A DNA stretch of 64,000 bases from Butyricicoccus sp. OM04-18BH (lineage in GTDB: Bacteria > Bacillota > Clostridia > Oscillospirales > Butyricicoccaceae). Positions 8,820-17,839 of this stretch are shown here, piece by piece (the first letter of the stretch is position 1; the number at the start of each line of letters is the position of its first letter). The notes beneath the pieces are model-generated. The model was not told where the DNA came from. It made no database searches and saw only the letters and a program-made list of their open reading frames with translations. The stretch covers positions 124,001 through 188,000 of the forward strand of contig NZ_QULN01000001.1 of assembly GCF_003481705.1 (NCBI RefSeq), read 5' to 3'. The translations under genes and the position numbers were made by a program.

Positions 8820-8839
8820 GCGTTTTTCTGTTGCCCTAA
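8820..8839. repeat. Possible remnant of the TA-bounded palindrome family
   Basis: The minus strand reads TAGGGCAACA at the nadD stop codon, the same ten bases that open the family members at 267 and 16979. The rest does not match, so this may be a decayed end or chance. Confidence 0.3.
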
Positions 8840-9429
8840 AACCCGTAAAGGTGCTCCCGCTCGATATAATCCGCGACCGCAGGCGCGGTGAAGCGGTGCA
8901 GGTCGCCGCCCTGCCGCAGCTCGGTCGAGGAGACCGTGAGACTATCGCCCGGGACGAGCTCGATTCTCGCGCCCAGCGTTTCGCGCAGCTGCGCCGCCTT
9001 TTCGCGCAGCGCGTCCCAGTCCTCGTTTTCCCGTGCGCACACGGCGAGCGTCGCCAGACGCGCGATCTCGTCCGGCGCGCGCCAGCTTCGGTCGAACGAA
9101 AGCAGCATATCCGTTCCGACGATCAGATAGAGGTCGGTCTCGCCGCGCCCGTGCAGCGCGCGCAGCGTGTCCACCGTGTAGCTCGCGCCGCCGCGGTCGA
9201 TCTCGAGCGTATCCAGCTGCGCCCACGGCCTGTCCGCCGTCAGGCGGCGCACCATTTCACACCGCGCCTCGGGCGAGGCCGTGTTTTCCGGCAGCGCCTT
9301 GTGCGGCGGAAGGTTGGTCGGGATGAACAGCACCCGGTCGAGCCTCAGCGCATCATGCGCCAGCTCGGCGGCGTGCAGATGGCCGAGATGCGGCGGATTG
9401 AACGTTCCGCCGAGTATGCCTGTCCTCAT
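8836..9429 (-). CDS. nadD: Nicotinate-nucleotide adenylyltransferase
   Basis: The product of 197 residues makes deamido-NAD from nicotinate mononucleotide and ATP. The nucleotidyltransferase motifs are clear: GGTFNPPHLGHL at the N-terminus, RVLFIPTNLPPHK, and the C-terminal SSTELR (ISSTxxR type). I start it at the ATG that overlaps the yhbY stop as ATGA; a longer reading upstream lies inside yhbY and does not match the family. It ends in TAG within a TAGGGCAACA word shared with palindromic repeats elsewhere in the window. Confidence 0.95.
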   Translation of the reverse strand: MRTGILGGTFNPPHLGHLHAAELAHDALRLDRVLFIPTNLPPHKALPENTASPEARCEMVRRLTADRPWAQLDTLEIDRGGASYTVDTLRALHGRGETDLYLIVGTDMLLSFDRSWRAPDEIARLATLAVCARENEDWDALREKAAQLRETLGARIELVPGDSLTVSSTELRQGGDLHRFTAPAVADYIEREHLYGF

Positions 9430-9725
9430 TTTACAAGAACGATCTTGCGCTTGTCCTCGTCGCTCGACTGACGGTAGACAACGAACTTCGAGCCGATGCA
9501 CTGTACGGCATCCGCGCCGGTCGCCTCGCAGAGCGCCTCGGATACCGTGCGCGGCGTGAGCATCGCGCTCTCGAGCACCTTGCCCTTGACCAGCTCGTGG
9601 GACTCGAGCAGAGCGTCCAGCTCGCGCTCGACCGCCTCGGTCACGCCCTCCTTGCCGATGATGAGGGTAACTGCGAGCGGATTTGCCAGTGCACGAAGCT
9701 GTGCACGCTGTTTGGTGTTAAGCAT
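9426..9725 (-). CDS. yhbY: YhbY-type CRM-domain RNA-binding protein
   Basis: The 99-residue protein is one CRM (YhbY) domain: LNTKQRAQLRALANPL, then the IGKEGVTEAV loop and KGKVLESAML. Members bind pre-50S ribosomal RNA and act in subunit assembly. CAAGGAG precedes the ATG. The stop codon overlaps the nadD start by four bases, which implies translational coupling. Confidence 0.93.
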   Translation of the reverse strand: MLNTKQRAQLRALANPLAVTLIIGKEGVTEAVERELDALLESHELVKGKVLESAMLTPRTVSEALCEATGADAVQCIGSKFVVYRQSSDEDKRKIVLVK

Positions 9726-9746
9726 GTATTTTCTCCTTGAAATCAG

Positions 9747-10319
9747 TTATATTTTATCCTTCAGTACGTCTCTCAGCCTGCCGAGCGCACGCGCACGGTG
9801 CGAAATGCGGTTCTTCACCTCGGGTGCAAGCTCACCGAACGTGCACTCGTACTCCGGCACATAGAACAGCGGATCGTAGCCGAAGCCACCTGCGCCGTGG
9901 TTTTCGTGCAGCAGCTCGCCCGCGCATTCGCCCCGTACCGTGACGGTCTCGCCGTCCGCGAGCACGCACGCGATCGCGCACACAAAGCGGCACGCGCGGT
10001 CCTCTTTGTCTTCCATGTTCTTCAGCAGGAACGCATTGCGGTCCGCATCCGTTCCCTCGCAGTAGCGGGCAGAGCGGATGCCCGGCGCGCCGCCGAGCGC
10101 GTCCACGCACAGACCGCTGTCGTCCGCGATGACCGGCAGGCCGGTGAAGTCCGCGGCGGCTTTCGCCTTGATGCGCGCGTTTTCCTCAAACGTCGCGCCG
10201 TTTTCCTCCGGCTCGGGCGCACCCTCGGGCAGAGACGCGACCTCGATGCCGAGCTCGCCCAGAATGGCCGCCATTTCCTTCAGCTTTCCTTTATTATGGG
10301 ATGCCAGTACAAATTTCAT
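9747..10319 (-). CDS. rdgB: XTP/dITP pyrophosphatase (HAM1 family)
   Basis: The 190-residue enzyme cleans the nucleotide pool by hydrolysing dITP, ITP and XTP to monophosphates. Family motifs are visible: ASHNKGKLKEM near the N-terminus, FEENARIKAKAA, the metal-binding ADDSGLCVDAL, and SHRARAL at the C-terminal end. It lies 16 nt after rph on the same strand, the common rph-rdgB pairing. Confidence 0.95.
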   Translation of the reverse strand: MKFVLASHNKGKLKEMAAILGELGIEVASLPEGAPEPEENGATFEENARIKAKAAADFTGLPVIADDSGLCVDALGGAPGIRSARYCEGTDADRNAFLLKNMEDKEDRACRFVCAIACVLADGETVTVRGECAGELLHENHGAGGFGYDPLFYVPEYECTFGELAPEVKNRISHRARALGRLRDVLKDKI

Positions 10320-10335
10320 GTTTGGTTTTCCTCTT

Positions 10336-11055
10336 TTATTCGCCGAGCACGCTTCTCTGGATCTCGCACAGTCTGGAGCAGCCCTGCTCGCCGAGCGCCA
10401 GCAGCTGATCCAGCTCGTTCCGTGTGAACGGACGGCCTTCGCCCGTGCCCTGCACCTCGATGAACTCGCCCTTCGAGGTCATGACGACGTTGCAGTCCAC
10501 GATGGCATGGCTGTCCTCGGCGTAGTTGAGGTCGAGCACGGCTTCGTCCTCGAAGATACCGACCGAGACCGCCGAAACCGCTGCGGTGAGCGGCATTTTC
10601 TCGATCACGCCCTCGTCGACCAGCTTTCTGCACGCGAGATAGAGCGCCGCATAGCCGCCCGTGATGGACGCGCAGCGCGTGCCGCCGTCCGCCTGGATGA
10701 CGTCGCAGTCAATGGTGATCTGGCGCTCGCCGAGCGCCTCGCGGTCGACGACCGCGCGCAGCGCACGGCCGATCAGACGCTGGATCTCGCTCGAGCGGCC
10801 GTCCAGCTTGAGCGACTTGATGTCGCGCTTTTTGCGCGTATTGGTCGAGCGCGGCAGCATCGCGTACTCCGCCGTGACCCAACCGAGGCCCTTGCCCTCG
10901 AGGAAGGGCGGAACCTTTTCCTCGACTGACGCGGTGCAGATGACCTTGGTGTTGCCCATTTCAGCCAGCACCGAGCCCTCCGCATACATGGTAAATCCGG
11001 TCGTCAGCTTGACCGGGCGCATTTCGTCCTTCGCTCTTCCGTCAGGTCTTGTCAT
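10336..11055 (-). CDS. rph: Ribonuclease PH
   Basis: The 239-residue phosphorolytic 3'-5' exoribonuclease trims tRNA 3' ends. It has the RNase PH signatures [13 protein letters not shown] at the N-terminus, [13 protein letters not shown], the [13 protein letters not shown] stretch and [12 protein letters not shown]. Full length. Its ATG overlaps the ftsY stop codon by four bases, and rdgB follows. Confidence 0.96.
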   Translation of the reverse strand: MTRPDGRAKDEMRPVKLTTGFTMYAEGSVLAEMGNTKVICTASVEEKVPPFLEGKGLGWVTAEYAMLPRSTNTRKKRDIKSLKLDGRSSEIQRLIGRALRAVVDREALGERQITIDCDVIQADGGTRCASITGGYAALYLACRKLVDEGVIEKMPLTAAVSAVSVGIFEDEAVLDLNYAEDSHAIVDCNVVMTSKGEFIEVQGTGEGRPFTRNELDQLLALGEQGCSRLCEIQRSVLGE

Positions 11056-12014
11056 TCCTGCTCCGCTCCTTCTTCTTCATTTTCGCTGTCACCTGTCATC
11101 TGCTCTGCCGGCGGCAGGATGGCCTCGAGGAACGCCGCGCGGTCGAAGTCGATCAGATCGTCGATGCCCTCGCCGACGCCGACGAGCTTGACCGGGACGC
11201 CGAGACCGGCCGAGATGGCGATGACGATACCGCCCTTGGCGGTGCCGTCGAGCTTGGTGAGGATGATGCCGGTCAGCTCGGCCGCCTTGTTGAATTCCTC
11301 CGCCTGATGGACGGCGTTCTGTCCGGTGGTCGCGTCGAGCACGAGCAGCGTCTCGCGCGAAGCGTCCGGCAGCTCGCGCGAGATCACGCGGTCGATCTTC
11401 GCCAGCTCGTTCATCAGATTTGCCTTGTTGTGCAGGCGGCCTGCGGTATCGACGATAATGATGTCGCTGCCGCGCGCCTTCGCCGCCGAGATCGAGTCAA
11501 AGACGACCGCCGCCGGGTCTGCGCCCTCGCCGTGCCGGACGATGTCCGCACCCGCGCGCTTCGCCCAGATCTCGAGCTGGTCGGCCGCCGCCGCGCGGAA
11601 CGTGTCCGCCGCGGACAGCATGACCTTTTTGCCCTCGCTGACGTAACGCGCCGCCAGCTTGCCGATGGAAGTGGTCTTGCCGACGCCGTTGACGCCGATG
11701 ACCAGAATGACCGCCGGCTTGCCCGAAACGTCGAGCGGCTGGTTGTCGAGCATGTTATCGGTCAGCACCTCGCGCAGCAGGTCGCGCAGCTCGGAGGCCG
11801 TTGTTGTCTTGCGCAGCTTTGCACGCTTTTCCACCTCGGCGACGATCTTCGCGGAGGTCGACGCGCCTACATCCGAAAGGATGAGCGCTTCCTCGAGCTC
11901 CTCGAGAAGATTCTCGTCGATCTTGACGAACGCCGCGAACACGCTGTCGAGCGAATGGCTCACCGCGTCCGAAGTTTTCTTAAAGCCCTGCTTGATCTTA
12001 TCAAAAAATCCCAT
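11052..12014 (-). CDS. ftsY: Signal recognition particle receptor FtsY
   Basis: The 320-residue SRP GTPase brings ribosome-nascent chain complexes to the SecYEG translocon at the membrane. An N domain of helices is followed by the G domain with [15 protein letters not shown], the DTFRAAA motif, DTAGRLHNK, and [11 protein letters not shown] long acidic A domain is absent, as in many Firmicutes; acidic residues are instead found in the C-terminal tail ([10 protein letters not shown]). It lies downstream of smc with a small gene between them. Confidence 0.96.
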   Translation of the reverse strand: MGFFDKIKQGFKKTSDAVSHSLDSVFAAFVKIDENLLEELEEALILSDVGASTSAKIVAEVEKRAKLRKTTTASELRDLLREVLTDNMLDNQPLDVSGKPAVILVIGVNGVGKTTSIGKLAARYVSEGKKVMLSAADTFRAAAADQLEIWAKRAGADIVRHGEGADPAAVVFDSISAAKARGSDIIIVDTAGRLHNKANLMNELAKIDRVISRELPDASRETLLVLDATTGQNAVHQAEEFNKAAELTGIILTKLDGTAKGGIVIAISAGLGVPVKLVGVGEGIDDLIDFDRAAFLEAILPPAEQMTGDSENEEEGAEQE

Positions 12015-12056
12015 GTTCTGCTCCTGTATCTATAAGATTGTTCCTGCCGGTCTGCG

Positions 12057-12260
12057 TTACATACCGTAGTAATTTATGCGCCAGTTTTCCCAGTCCACAC
12101 GGTCGATGCGCTCGCCCCAGAGGACATAGCCGCGTGCGTATGCCCAGTGCTGGAATTCCGCCGGATGATGCGCCGCGTAGCCGTGCGTCGTGATGCAGCC
12201 GTTCGGCAGCCGAGTTTCCACATCCAGCCGGTACGGATATTTTGAACTCCGCATATCCAT
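12057..12260 (-). CDS. Small hypothetical protein between smc and ftsY
   Basis: I do not recognise this 67-residue product. It has no membrane segment and is unusually rich in Trp, Tyr and His (WAYARGYVLWGE, VDWENWRINYYG). GTGGGGTG stands at workable spacing before the ATG, the gene begins 23 nt after the smc stop and ends 42 nt before ftsY, and codon choice looks like that of its neighbours. It is probably co-transcribed with smc and ftsY. A chance frame is possible but the fit to the gap argues for a real gene. Confidence 0.6.
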   Translation of the reverse strand: MDMRSSKYPYRLDVETRLPNGCITTHGYAAHHPAEFQHWAYARGYVLWGERIDRVDWENWRINYYGM

Positions 12261-12283
12261 GCTTTACACCCCACAGTCCTGCG

Positions 12284-15200
12284 TCATTTTATCGTGTTTT
12301 TCAGCCGTTTCTCCGCCTCTGCGAGATTGAGCATGAGCAGCTTCGAAACGCCCTGCTCCTGCATGGTCACGCCATAGAGCATATCTGCTTCTTCCATTGT
12401 ACCACGTCTGTGCGTAATTACAATAAATTGTGTGAAATCTGTTAATTTTCGTATATATTTCGCATACCGCTGCACATTCACATCGTCGAGCGCGGCTTCG
12501 ATCTCGTCGAGCACACAGAACGGCGCGGGGCGCAGCTTGAGTATCGCAAAGTACAGCGTGATGGCCACAAACGCCTTTTCGCCGCCCGAAAGCAGCGTGA
12601 TCGTTTTGACCGCCTTGCCGGGAGGCGACACGCGGATGTCGATGCCGCACGAAAGGATGTCGCTCGTGTCCGCGAGCGCAAGCTCCGCATGGCCGCCGCC
12701 GAATATCTCGCGGAAGGTCTGCCCGAACAGCACGTTCAGCCGGGCAAACTCCGAGGCGAAAATCTCCTTCATGTTGACCGTCAGCCGGTCGATGACCCTG
12801 TACAGCTCGCGCTGCGCCCGCTCGAGGTCGTCCTTCTGCTCGCCCATGAAGGCATAGCGCTCGCGCACCCGGCGGTATTCCTCCACCGCATCCGGATTGA
12901 CGCTGCCGAGCTCCCGTATTTTCCCGCGCAGCTCGTGCGCGCGTTCGCGTGCGGCGGCCGGGTCATCAAGCGGCTGCGCAAGCGCGGCGGCCGGTGTGGG
13001 CGTCAGCTCGTAGCTTTCCCACATCCGGCCGAGGAGCTGCGCCTCCTCGGCCTTCAGCTGTCCTGCGCGGTTTTCCAGACGCGAGGCCTCGCGCTCCATG
13101 CCGAGGATCTGCTCGCCTGCATCCTGTGCGTCCCGGCGCACGGCAGTCCGCCGTTCCTCGACCTGCTCACGGCGCTTTCCGGTCTGTTCCAGCTGCTCCC
13201 GCAGCGTGCGCGTCAGCGTCTCCGACCGTTCGTGCGCCGCCTTCTCCTCTGCAAGCTCGTCCTGTATGCGTTCGCACTCACACTCGTAGCGTTTGATGCT
13301 GTCCGCCGCGCCCGAAAGACCGGCGTCCGTCTCGCATCTGAGCGTCCGCATCTGCTCGAGCGCCCGTTTTTCACCGGACAGCTCGGCCTCTGTGCGCGTA
13401 AGCGCGGTACGCTGCCCGGCAAGCTGCGCTTCCTGCTCCGCAGCCTCGGTACGGAGCCGCGCGAGCGCGTCCCGGCAGGTCTGCACGCGCGTTTCCGCGT
13501 CCCGCAGCTGCGTTCCGGCCTGCGCTTCCCTCGCGTCGAACGACGCGAGCACCTCCGCGCTGCGCTGCTTTTCGGCCTCCATGCTGCGCTGCTGCTGCAT
13601 CAGCTCTTCCTGCCGCGCCTGTGCGCTCCCGAGCAGCGCCCGGTGCTGCGTACACGCGGCAGCAAGGGCGGCCTGTGCTTCCGCCTGCCGCCGCAGGGCT
13701 GCATTCTGCGTTTCGCACGCGGTTTCACGATCGTGCAGCTGCTTTTCTGCGGCTCGAAAGCGCTGCTCTGCCGTTTTCCGTGCGGCTTCACAGCGTTCCG
13801 CCTGCTCTTCGGCAGCCCTCAGCCGCCCTGCACGCGCCAGCGCGCCCGTTCCGCGCGACGCCGAGCCGCCCGTCATCGCGCCGCCCGGCTGGATGATCTG
13901 GCCGTCGAGGGTGACGATGCGGAAGCGGTGTCCGCGCGAACGCGCCATCGCCAGCGCCGCATCCATATTTTCGCACACGACCGTGCGCGCGAGCAGGCTG
14001 CGCACGACCGCGCCGTATGTCTCATCAAACTGCACCAGCGTGTCCGCCGTACCGCAGCAGCCGCGTTCGCGGTCAAGTCCGCTCTCTCGGAGCGACGCCG
14101 GGCGGATGGTGTCGAGCGGCAGAAAGGTCGCCCGTCCGCCGTCCGTACGGCGCAGGTATTCGATGCACGCCCTGCCGTCCTCGGCAGAGCCGACCACGAT
14201 CGACGATGCAGATGCGCCGAGCGCGGTGTCTATCGCGATGACAAAGCGGTTTTCCGTCGAAAGGAGCGCCGGGACCGGCCCGTGCACGCCCGAAAGCCTG
14301 CCGCGCCCGGCCTGCTGCATGACCGATCTGACCGACCGGGCAAAGCCGTCGTAATCGCGCTGCATATCGCGCAGCATGGCCGCGCGGTTTCTCGCGTCGG
14401 TCAGCGCGCTCTCTGCCTGTCGCAGTGCCGTGCCGAGGGCGTCCGCCTCCGCCTTCGCCTGCCGCAGCGCGGCGTCTGCCTCGCTGGCCTGTGCCTGCGC
14501 CTGCCGCAGGGCGGTTTGCCCTGCGGATACGCGGCTTTCGAATGCGGACTGCTCCTCCTGTACAGCCTTCAGGCGGTCACCTGCGTTTTCGAGCGCGCGA
14601 TGCAGATCATCCTGCTGTCCGTCCATCCCGGCCAGACCGGTCTGCGCGGCGGTGCGCTCGAGCGCAAGCGTATGCTGTTCATTCTGCGCCGCGGCGCGGG
14701 CCTGCTCCGCCCGCTCCAGCGCGGCGGCCGCCGCACCTTCCGCTTCCCTGTGCTGCGCCAGCCTGTCCTCCTGCGCCGCAAGGCGCTCTCGCGCCTCTGC
14801 GCTGCTCTGCTCCAGCTCTGCGATGCGGGTTTCCTGCGCAGAAAACTGCTCTGCGAGCTTTTCCGCCTGCTTTGCGCGCTCCTCGTTCTCTCTGTGCACG
14901 CGCTCGAGGTTCGCGCGGCAGTTTTCGAGGTTTGCACGCAGCACCGCAATGCGGCTCGCCTGCCCGGCCTCGCGGCTCTCCGCCTCGCGCAGCGACGTGC
15001 GCAGCGCTTCGGTCTCGCGGTCGATGCCATGCAGATCAGCCGTCAGCTGCTCCGCCTGCTGATAGCGCCTTTCCTGCTCGGATTTTGCATTTTCCAGCTG
15101 TCTGCGGCAGACTTCTGCGTCGCGTGAGCGTTTTTCCGCCTCGCTTTTCAGCCGTTCGAGCTGTTCCAGCCACAGAGACACCTCGAGAACGCGCAGTTCA

Positions 15201-15859
15201 TCGCGCAGAACAAGGAATTTCTCCGTTTTTTTCGCCTGTTTTTCAAGCGGCTCGAGCTGCCGCCCCAGCTCATCATACAGGTCGCGAATGCGCGTGAGGT
15301 TGTCCTCGGTCGCGGCAAGGCGGCGCTCGGCCTCCTCCTTGCGGGCGCGGAATTTGGTGATCCCGGCCGCTTCCTCGAATACGCCGCGCCGATCCTCGCT
15401 CCTGAGCGACAGGATTTCATCGATCCGCCCCTGTCCGATGCTGGAATAGCCGTCGAGGCCGAGACCGGTGTCCATGAACAGTTCGCGGATATCCCTGAGG
15501 CGGCAGTGCTTTTTGCCGAGGCTGTATTCGCTCTCGCCCGAGCGGTAGTAGCGGCGCGTGACCATGATCTCGGCGAACGGCGAGCGGAAAATACCGGCGG
15601 AGTTGTCGAGGATGAGCGAGACCTCGGCAAAGCCGACCGGACCGCGCTTCGCCGTGCCGCCGAAGATGACGTCCTCCATTTTCGCGCCGCGCAGCGACCG
15701 CGAGGACTGTTCTCCGAGCACCCAGCGGATCGCGTCCGAGATATTCGATTTGCCGGAGCCGTTCGGACCGACGATCGCGGTCATGCCGCCGAGAAACTTG
15801 ATCTCGGTGCGGTCGGGAAACGACTTGAAGCCCTGTAAGATCAGGCTCTTGAGAACCAT
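12284..15859 (-). CDS. smc: Chromosome segregation ATPase SMC
   Basis: The 1191-residue protein is a complete SMC: N-terminal head with Walker A GPNGSGKS at 31-38, a long coiled coil rich in Glu, Arg, Gln and Ala (about 170-500), a hinge (about 505-640, with GRLSGVHGPVPALL at its start), a returning coiled coil, and a C-terminal head with LLSGGEKAFVAI near 1087 and Walker B CVLDEIEAALDD near 1113. With ScpA and ScpB it forms condensin. GAGGTGG precedes the ATG, and this ribosome-binding site is reached in frame from a recombinase remnant upstream. The usual neighbour rnc is displaced by about 1.3 kb. Confidence 0.97.
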   Translation of the reverse strand: MVLKSLILQGFKSFPDRTEIKFLGGMTAIVGPNGSGKSNISDAIRWVLGEQSSRSLRGAKMEDVIFGGTAKRGPVGFAEVSLILDNSAGIFRSPFAEIMVTRRYYRSGESEYSLGKKHCRLRDIRELFMDTGLGLDGYSSIGQGRIDEILSLRSEDRRGVFEEAAGITKFRARKEEAERRLAATEDNLTRIRDLYDELGRQLEPLEKQAKKTEKFLVLRDELRVLEVSLWLEQLERLKSEAEKRSRDAEVCRRQLENAKSEQERRYQQAEQLTADLHGIDRETEALRTSLREAESREAGQASRIAVLRANLENCRANLERVHRENEERAKQAEKLAEQFSAQETRIAELEQSSAEARERLAAQEDRLAQHREAEGAAAAALERAEQARAAAQNEQHTLALERTAAQTGLAGMDGQQDDLHRALENAGDRLKAVQEEQSAFESRVSAGQTALRQAQAQASEADAALRQAKAEADALGTALRQAESALTDARNRAAMLRDMQRDYDGFARSVRSVMQQAGRGRLSGVHGPVPALLSTENRFVIAIDTALGASASSIVVGSAEDGRACIEYLRRTDGGRATFLPLDTIRPASLRESGLDRERGCCGTADTLVQFDETYGAVVRSLLARTVVCENMDAALAMARSRGHRFRIVTLDGQIIQPGGAMTGGSASRGTGALARAGRLRAAEEQAERCEAARKTAEQRFRAAEKQLHDRETACETQNAALRRQAEAQAALAAACTQHRALLGSAQARQEELMQQQRSMEAEKQRSAEVLASFDAREAQAGTQLRDAETRVQTCRDALARLRTEAAEQEAQLAGQRTALTRTEAELSGEKRALEQMRTLRCETDAGLSGAADSIKRYECECERIQDELAEEKAAHERSETLTRTLREQLEQTGKRREQVEERRTAVRRDAQDAGEQILGMEREASRLENRAGQLKAEEAQLLGRMWESYELTPTPAAALAQPLDDPAAARERAHELRGKIRELGSVNPDAVEEYRRVRERYAFMGEQKDDLERAQRELYRVIDRLTVNMKEIFASEFARLNVLFGQTFREIFGGGHAELALADTSDILSCGIDIRVSPPGKAVKTITLLSGGEKAFVAITLYFAILKLRPAPFCVLDEIEAALDDVNVQRYAKYIRKLTDFTQFIVITHRRGTMEEADMLYGVTMQEQGVSKLLMLNLAEAEKRLKNTIK

Positions 15860-15884
15860 GTTCCACCTCGAAGATATAGATAAA

Positions 15885-16015
15885 ATATTTTACCACTTCC
15901 GATTTAACACTGTCAACCGAAACGTGAGCGTACGGATTCATCGTAATGTTGATATCCGAATGTCCCATGATATATTGCAGGCTTTTCGGGTTAATATGTT
16001 TTTCCGAGTCCAAGC
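15885..16015 (-). pseudogene. C-terminal remnant of a tyrosine recombinase
   Basis: In one minus-strand frame the sequence reads ...DSEKHINPKSLQYIMGHSD and then INITMNPYAHVSVDSVKSEV, the C-terminal box of phage and transposon integrases, including the GHS histidine and the catalytic tyrosine. The HxxR box and everything before it are missing, and the frame continues into smc without its own stop. It is therefore a relic. Its AT-rich composition contrasts with the adjoining smc. Confidence 0.75.
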
Positions 16016-16059
16016 CCAATTTCAGATATAGAGGACTAATAACTTCAAAATTGTAATGA

Positions 16060-16097
16060 AAAATCCCACTTGAACTTTGTGAGATCAAGTGGGATTT
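16060..16097 (-). terminator. Terminator after the secreted hypothetical gene
   Basis: A 14-bp stem (AAAATCCCACTTGA with TCAAGTGGGATTTT) follows the stop codon of the gene at 16129 and has U-rich ends in both directions. Confidence 0.75.
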
Positions 16098-16128
16098 TAT
16101 GAATGTAATCATTGTGTTGAAATTAAGA

Positions 16129-16722
16129 TTATTTCCTCATCAACTTATCAAAAGATTGTCCCCAGCTATGAACGACTTGCTTGTCAACATTTAGCGGCCA
16201 TGTTGATGGAAATAGTTCCGCTTCTGCCACTTCATCATGGCTTAAGCGGTTATCCACTTGATCAATAATATCCAGATCCAGCTGTACATGAATAGCAGAC
16301 ATACATATTTCCCCGTCAGTAAAGGCAACAATACTCTGAAGATGAGCACCTTCAGGCATTTTGAATTCAAGCGGAAATTCATATACATATACAGCTTTCT
16401 TTGATTCACCAGCGATATGGATATTGCTTTCTTGCAGAAAGTGCGGGTCTATACCTTTTATATTACCGCTAGACTTGGCTAGACCTGAGGAATTATCTTC
16501 ATTTGTTAGGTGGTTGTACATTTCACAAAAATCTTGTAGGGATATCTGATATGCATTAACATCTTTTGAACTTTGAATTGTCCACCCAAATGATGTGGTC
16601 ATCATAGACGCGATATCTTGCATAGTGTACTGATCTTTGGCAAATTGATTAGTCCAACCTCCTGCAAAAAAAGCACAGCACATGGACAGAAGCCAAATTA
16701 CAATGATGAGGATCTTTTTCAT
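16129..16722 (-). CDS. Secreted or membrane-anchored hypothetical protein in a low-GC island
   Basis: I do not recognise this 197-residue protein. It starts MKKILIIVIWLLSMCCAFFA, a signal peptide or single anchor; a cysteine pair in the hydrophobic stretch might allow lipidation but the lipobox is poor. The rest is soluble, acidic and without repeats. The ATG is chosen because AGAGGTG stands four bases upstream; a longer frame lacks such a site. Composition is clearly more AT-rich than smc and rnc on either side, and a recombinase remnant lies just downstream, so horizontal origin is likely. Confidence 0.75.
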   Translation of the reverse strand: MKKILIIVIWLLSMCCAFFAGGWTNQFAKDQYTMQDIASMMTTSFGWTIQSSKDVNAYQISLQDFCEMYNHLTNEDNSSGLAKSSGNIKGIDPHFLQESNIHIAGESKKAVYVYEFPLEFKMPEGAHLQSIVAFTDGEICMSAIHVQLDLDIIDQVDNRLSHDEVAEAELFPSTWPLNVDKQVVHSWGQSFDKLMRK

Positions 16723-16915
16723 TACACACCTCTTGGTGGTCAGACGATATTGATATATCCGATACCACTTTCTCAATATAATCATCTCTTAGGTTAATTA
16801 AATTTTTATACTGTTATCATATACTCTTTCCTGAAAAATAGCAATTCGAAAGTCAAACAAAAACAAACAAAATTGATTGGTACATATTTCTAAAATCTGC
16901 GATATATAAAAGAAT

Positions 16916-16950
16916 AAAAAAACCGGCACAGTTTTTCACTGTGCCGGTTT
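16916..16950 (-). terminator. Terminator downstream of rnc
   Basis: A 12-bp stem (ACCGGCACAGT type, loop of about 5) is followed by a run of seven U on the minus strand. It also has Us on the other side. The rest of 16723-17141 holds the long palindrome and AT-rich sequence without a gene. Confidence 0.8.
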
Positions 16951-16978
16951 GCCGGTTTGGTTGTCTTCTGAAATTTTT

Positions 16979-17144
16979 AGGGCAATACCGCATAATTGGA
17001 CAAGAGCGATTTGTGTGTAAATTTTGCGTGCTGACGAGGCGCGGTTTTGCGGTAATACTTGATGTATTACCGTGAAATCGCAACAAAGTCAGCGTGCAAA
17101 ATTTCCACAAAGCGCCGCAGCTCTAATTGTGCGGTGTTGCCTTA
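16979..17144. repeat. 166-nt near-perfect palindrome (MITE-like)
   Basis: The left half (TAGGGCAATACCGCATAATT...) is mirrored by the right half (...AATTGTGCGGTGTTGCCTTA) with scattered mismatches, centred near GGTAATACTTGATGTATTACC. Both ends are flanked by TA. No open frame is present. The right end supplies the TAA stop of rnc. Such TA-bounded palindromes resemble non-autonomous elements moved by IS630/mariner-type transposases; that assignment is inference. Confidence 0.8.
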
Positions 17145-17810
17145 GCAGCCCATGATTTCCAAAGCCTTCTTGGCGGCAAGCTGTTCCGCTTCCTTTTTGC
17201 TTCGGCCTGTGCCGGAGGCAAATACGTTGGAGTTGAGCAGCAGCTCCATGGTAAACCGCTTGTCGTGATCCGGGCCGGACTGACCGGCGAGCCGGTACTC
17301 CAGCGTTTCCTGCTTGTTCTTCTGCACGATCTCCTGGAGCATGGTCTTGTAGTCCTTGAACGCGCCGCCCGCAATGGCGACGTCTACCTTGTGCGGGATG
17401 AAGCGCAGCACGAACGCGCGCGCCGGCTCGATGCCGCCGTCCAGATAGATCGCGCCCAGAAGCGCCTCGGTCGCATCGGCCAGGATGGACGGGCGCTTTC
17501 TGCCGCCGCCGTTCTCCTCGCCGTGACCCAGACGGATCTCCTCCGGAATGCCGAGTTCCCTCGCGATCTCGCACAGCGCACCCTCACACACGACCGCCGC
17601 ACGCAGCTTGGTCAGCTCGCCCTCGGGCAGCTCCGGATAGTGCGTGTACAGGTAATCCGCCGTGACAAAGCCCAGTACGGAATCGCCAAGAAACTCCAGC
17701 CGCTCGTTGCAGTCCAGATGCGTGCCGTGGTGCTCGTTGGCATACGAGGAATGCGTCATCGCTTTCTGCCGCAGGCTGACGTCCTTGAATTTATAGTCGA
17801 TTTTGAGCAT
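17142..17810 (-). CDS. rnc: Ribonuclease III
   Basis: The 222-residue double-strand RNase processes rRNA precursors. The catalytic domain has NERLEFLGDSVLGF near 36-49 and the DATEALLGAIYLD acidic box near 112; a C-terminal dsRBD ends GTGRSKKEAEQLAAKKALE. GGAGGTG precedes the ATG. The stop codon TAA is the outermost part of a palindromic element. Upstream lies plsX; the acpP gene that often separates plsX and rnc is absent here. Confidence 0.96.
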   Translation of the reverse strand: MLKIDYKFKDVSLRQKAMTHSSYANEHHGTHLDCNERLEFLGDSVLGFVTADYLYTHYPELPEGELTKLRAAVVCEGALCEIARELGIPEEIRLGHGEENGGGRKRPSILADATEALLGAIYLDGGIEPARAFVLRFIPHKVDVAIAGGAFKDYKTMLQEIVQKNKQETLEYRLAGQSGPDHDKRFTMELLLNSNVFASGTGRSKKEAEQLAAKKALEIMGC

Positions 17811-17839
17811 GGTTTCACCTCCTTTCGCCGTTTTTTTGC

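Noticed and set aside
12689..15127. An 812-codon frame opposite smc
   Set aside because: Its sequence is Leu/Arg/Ala-rich low-complexity complement of the SMC coiled coil.
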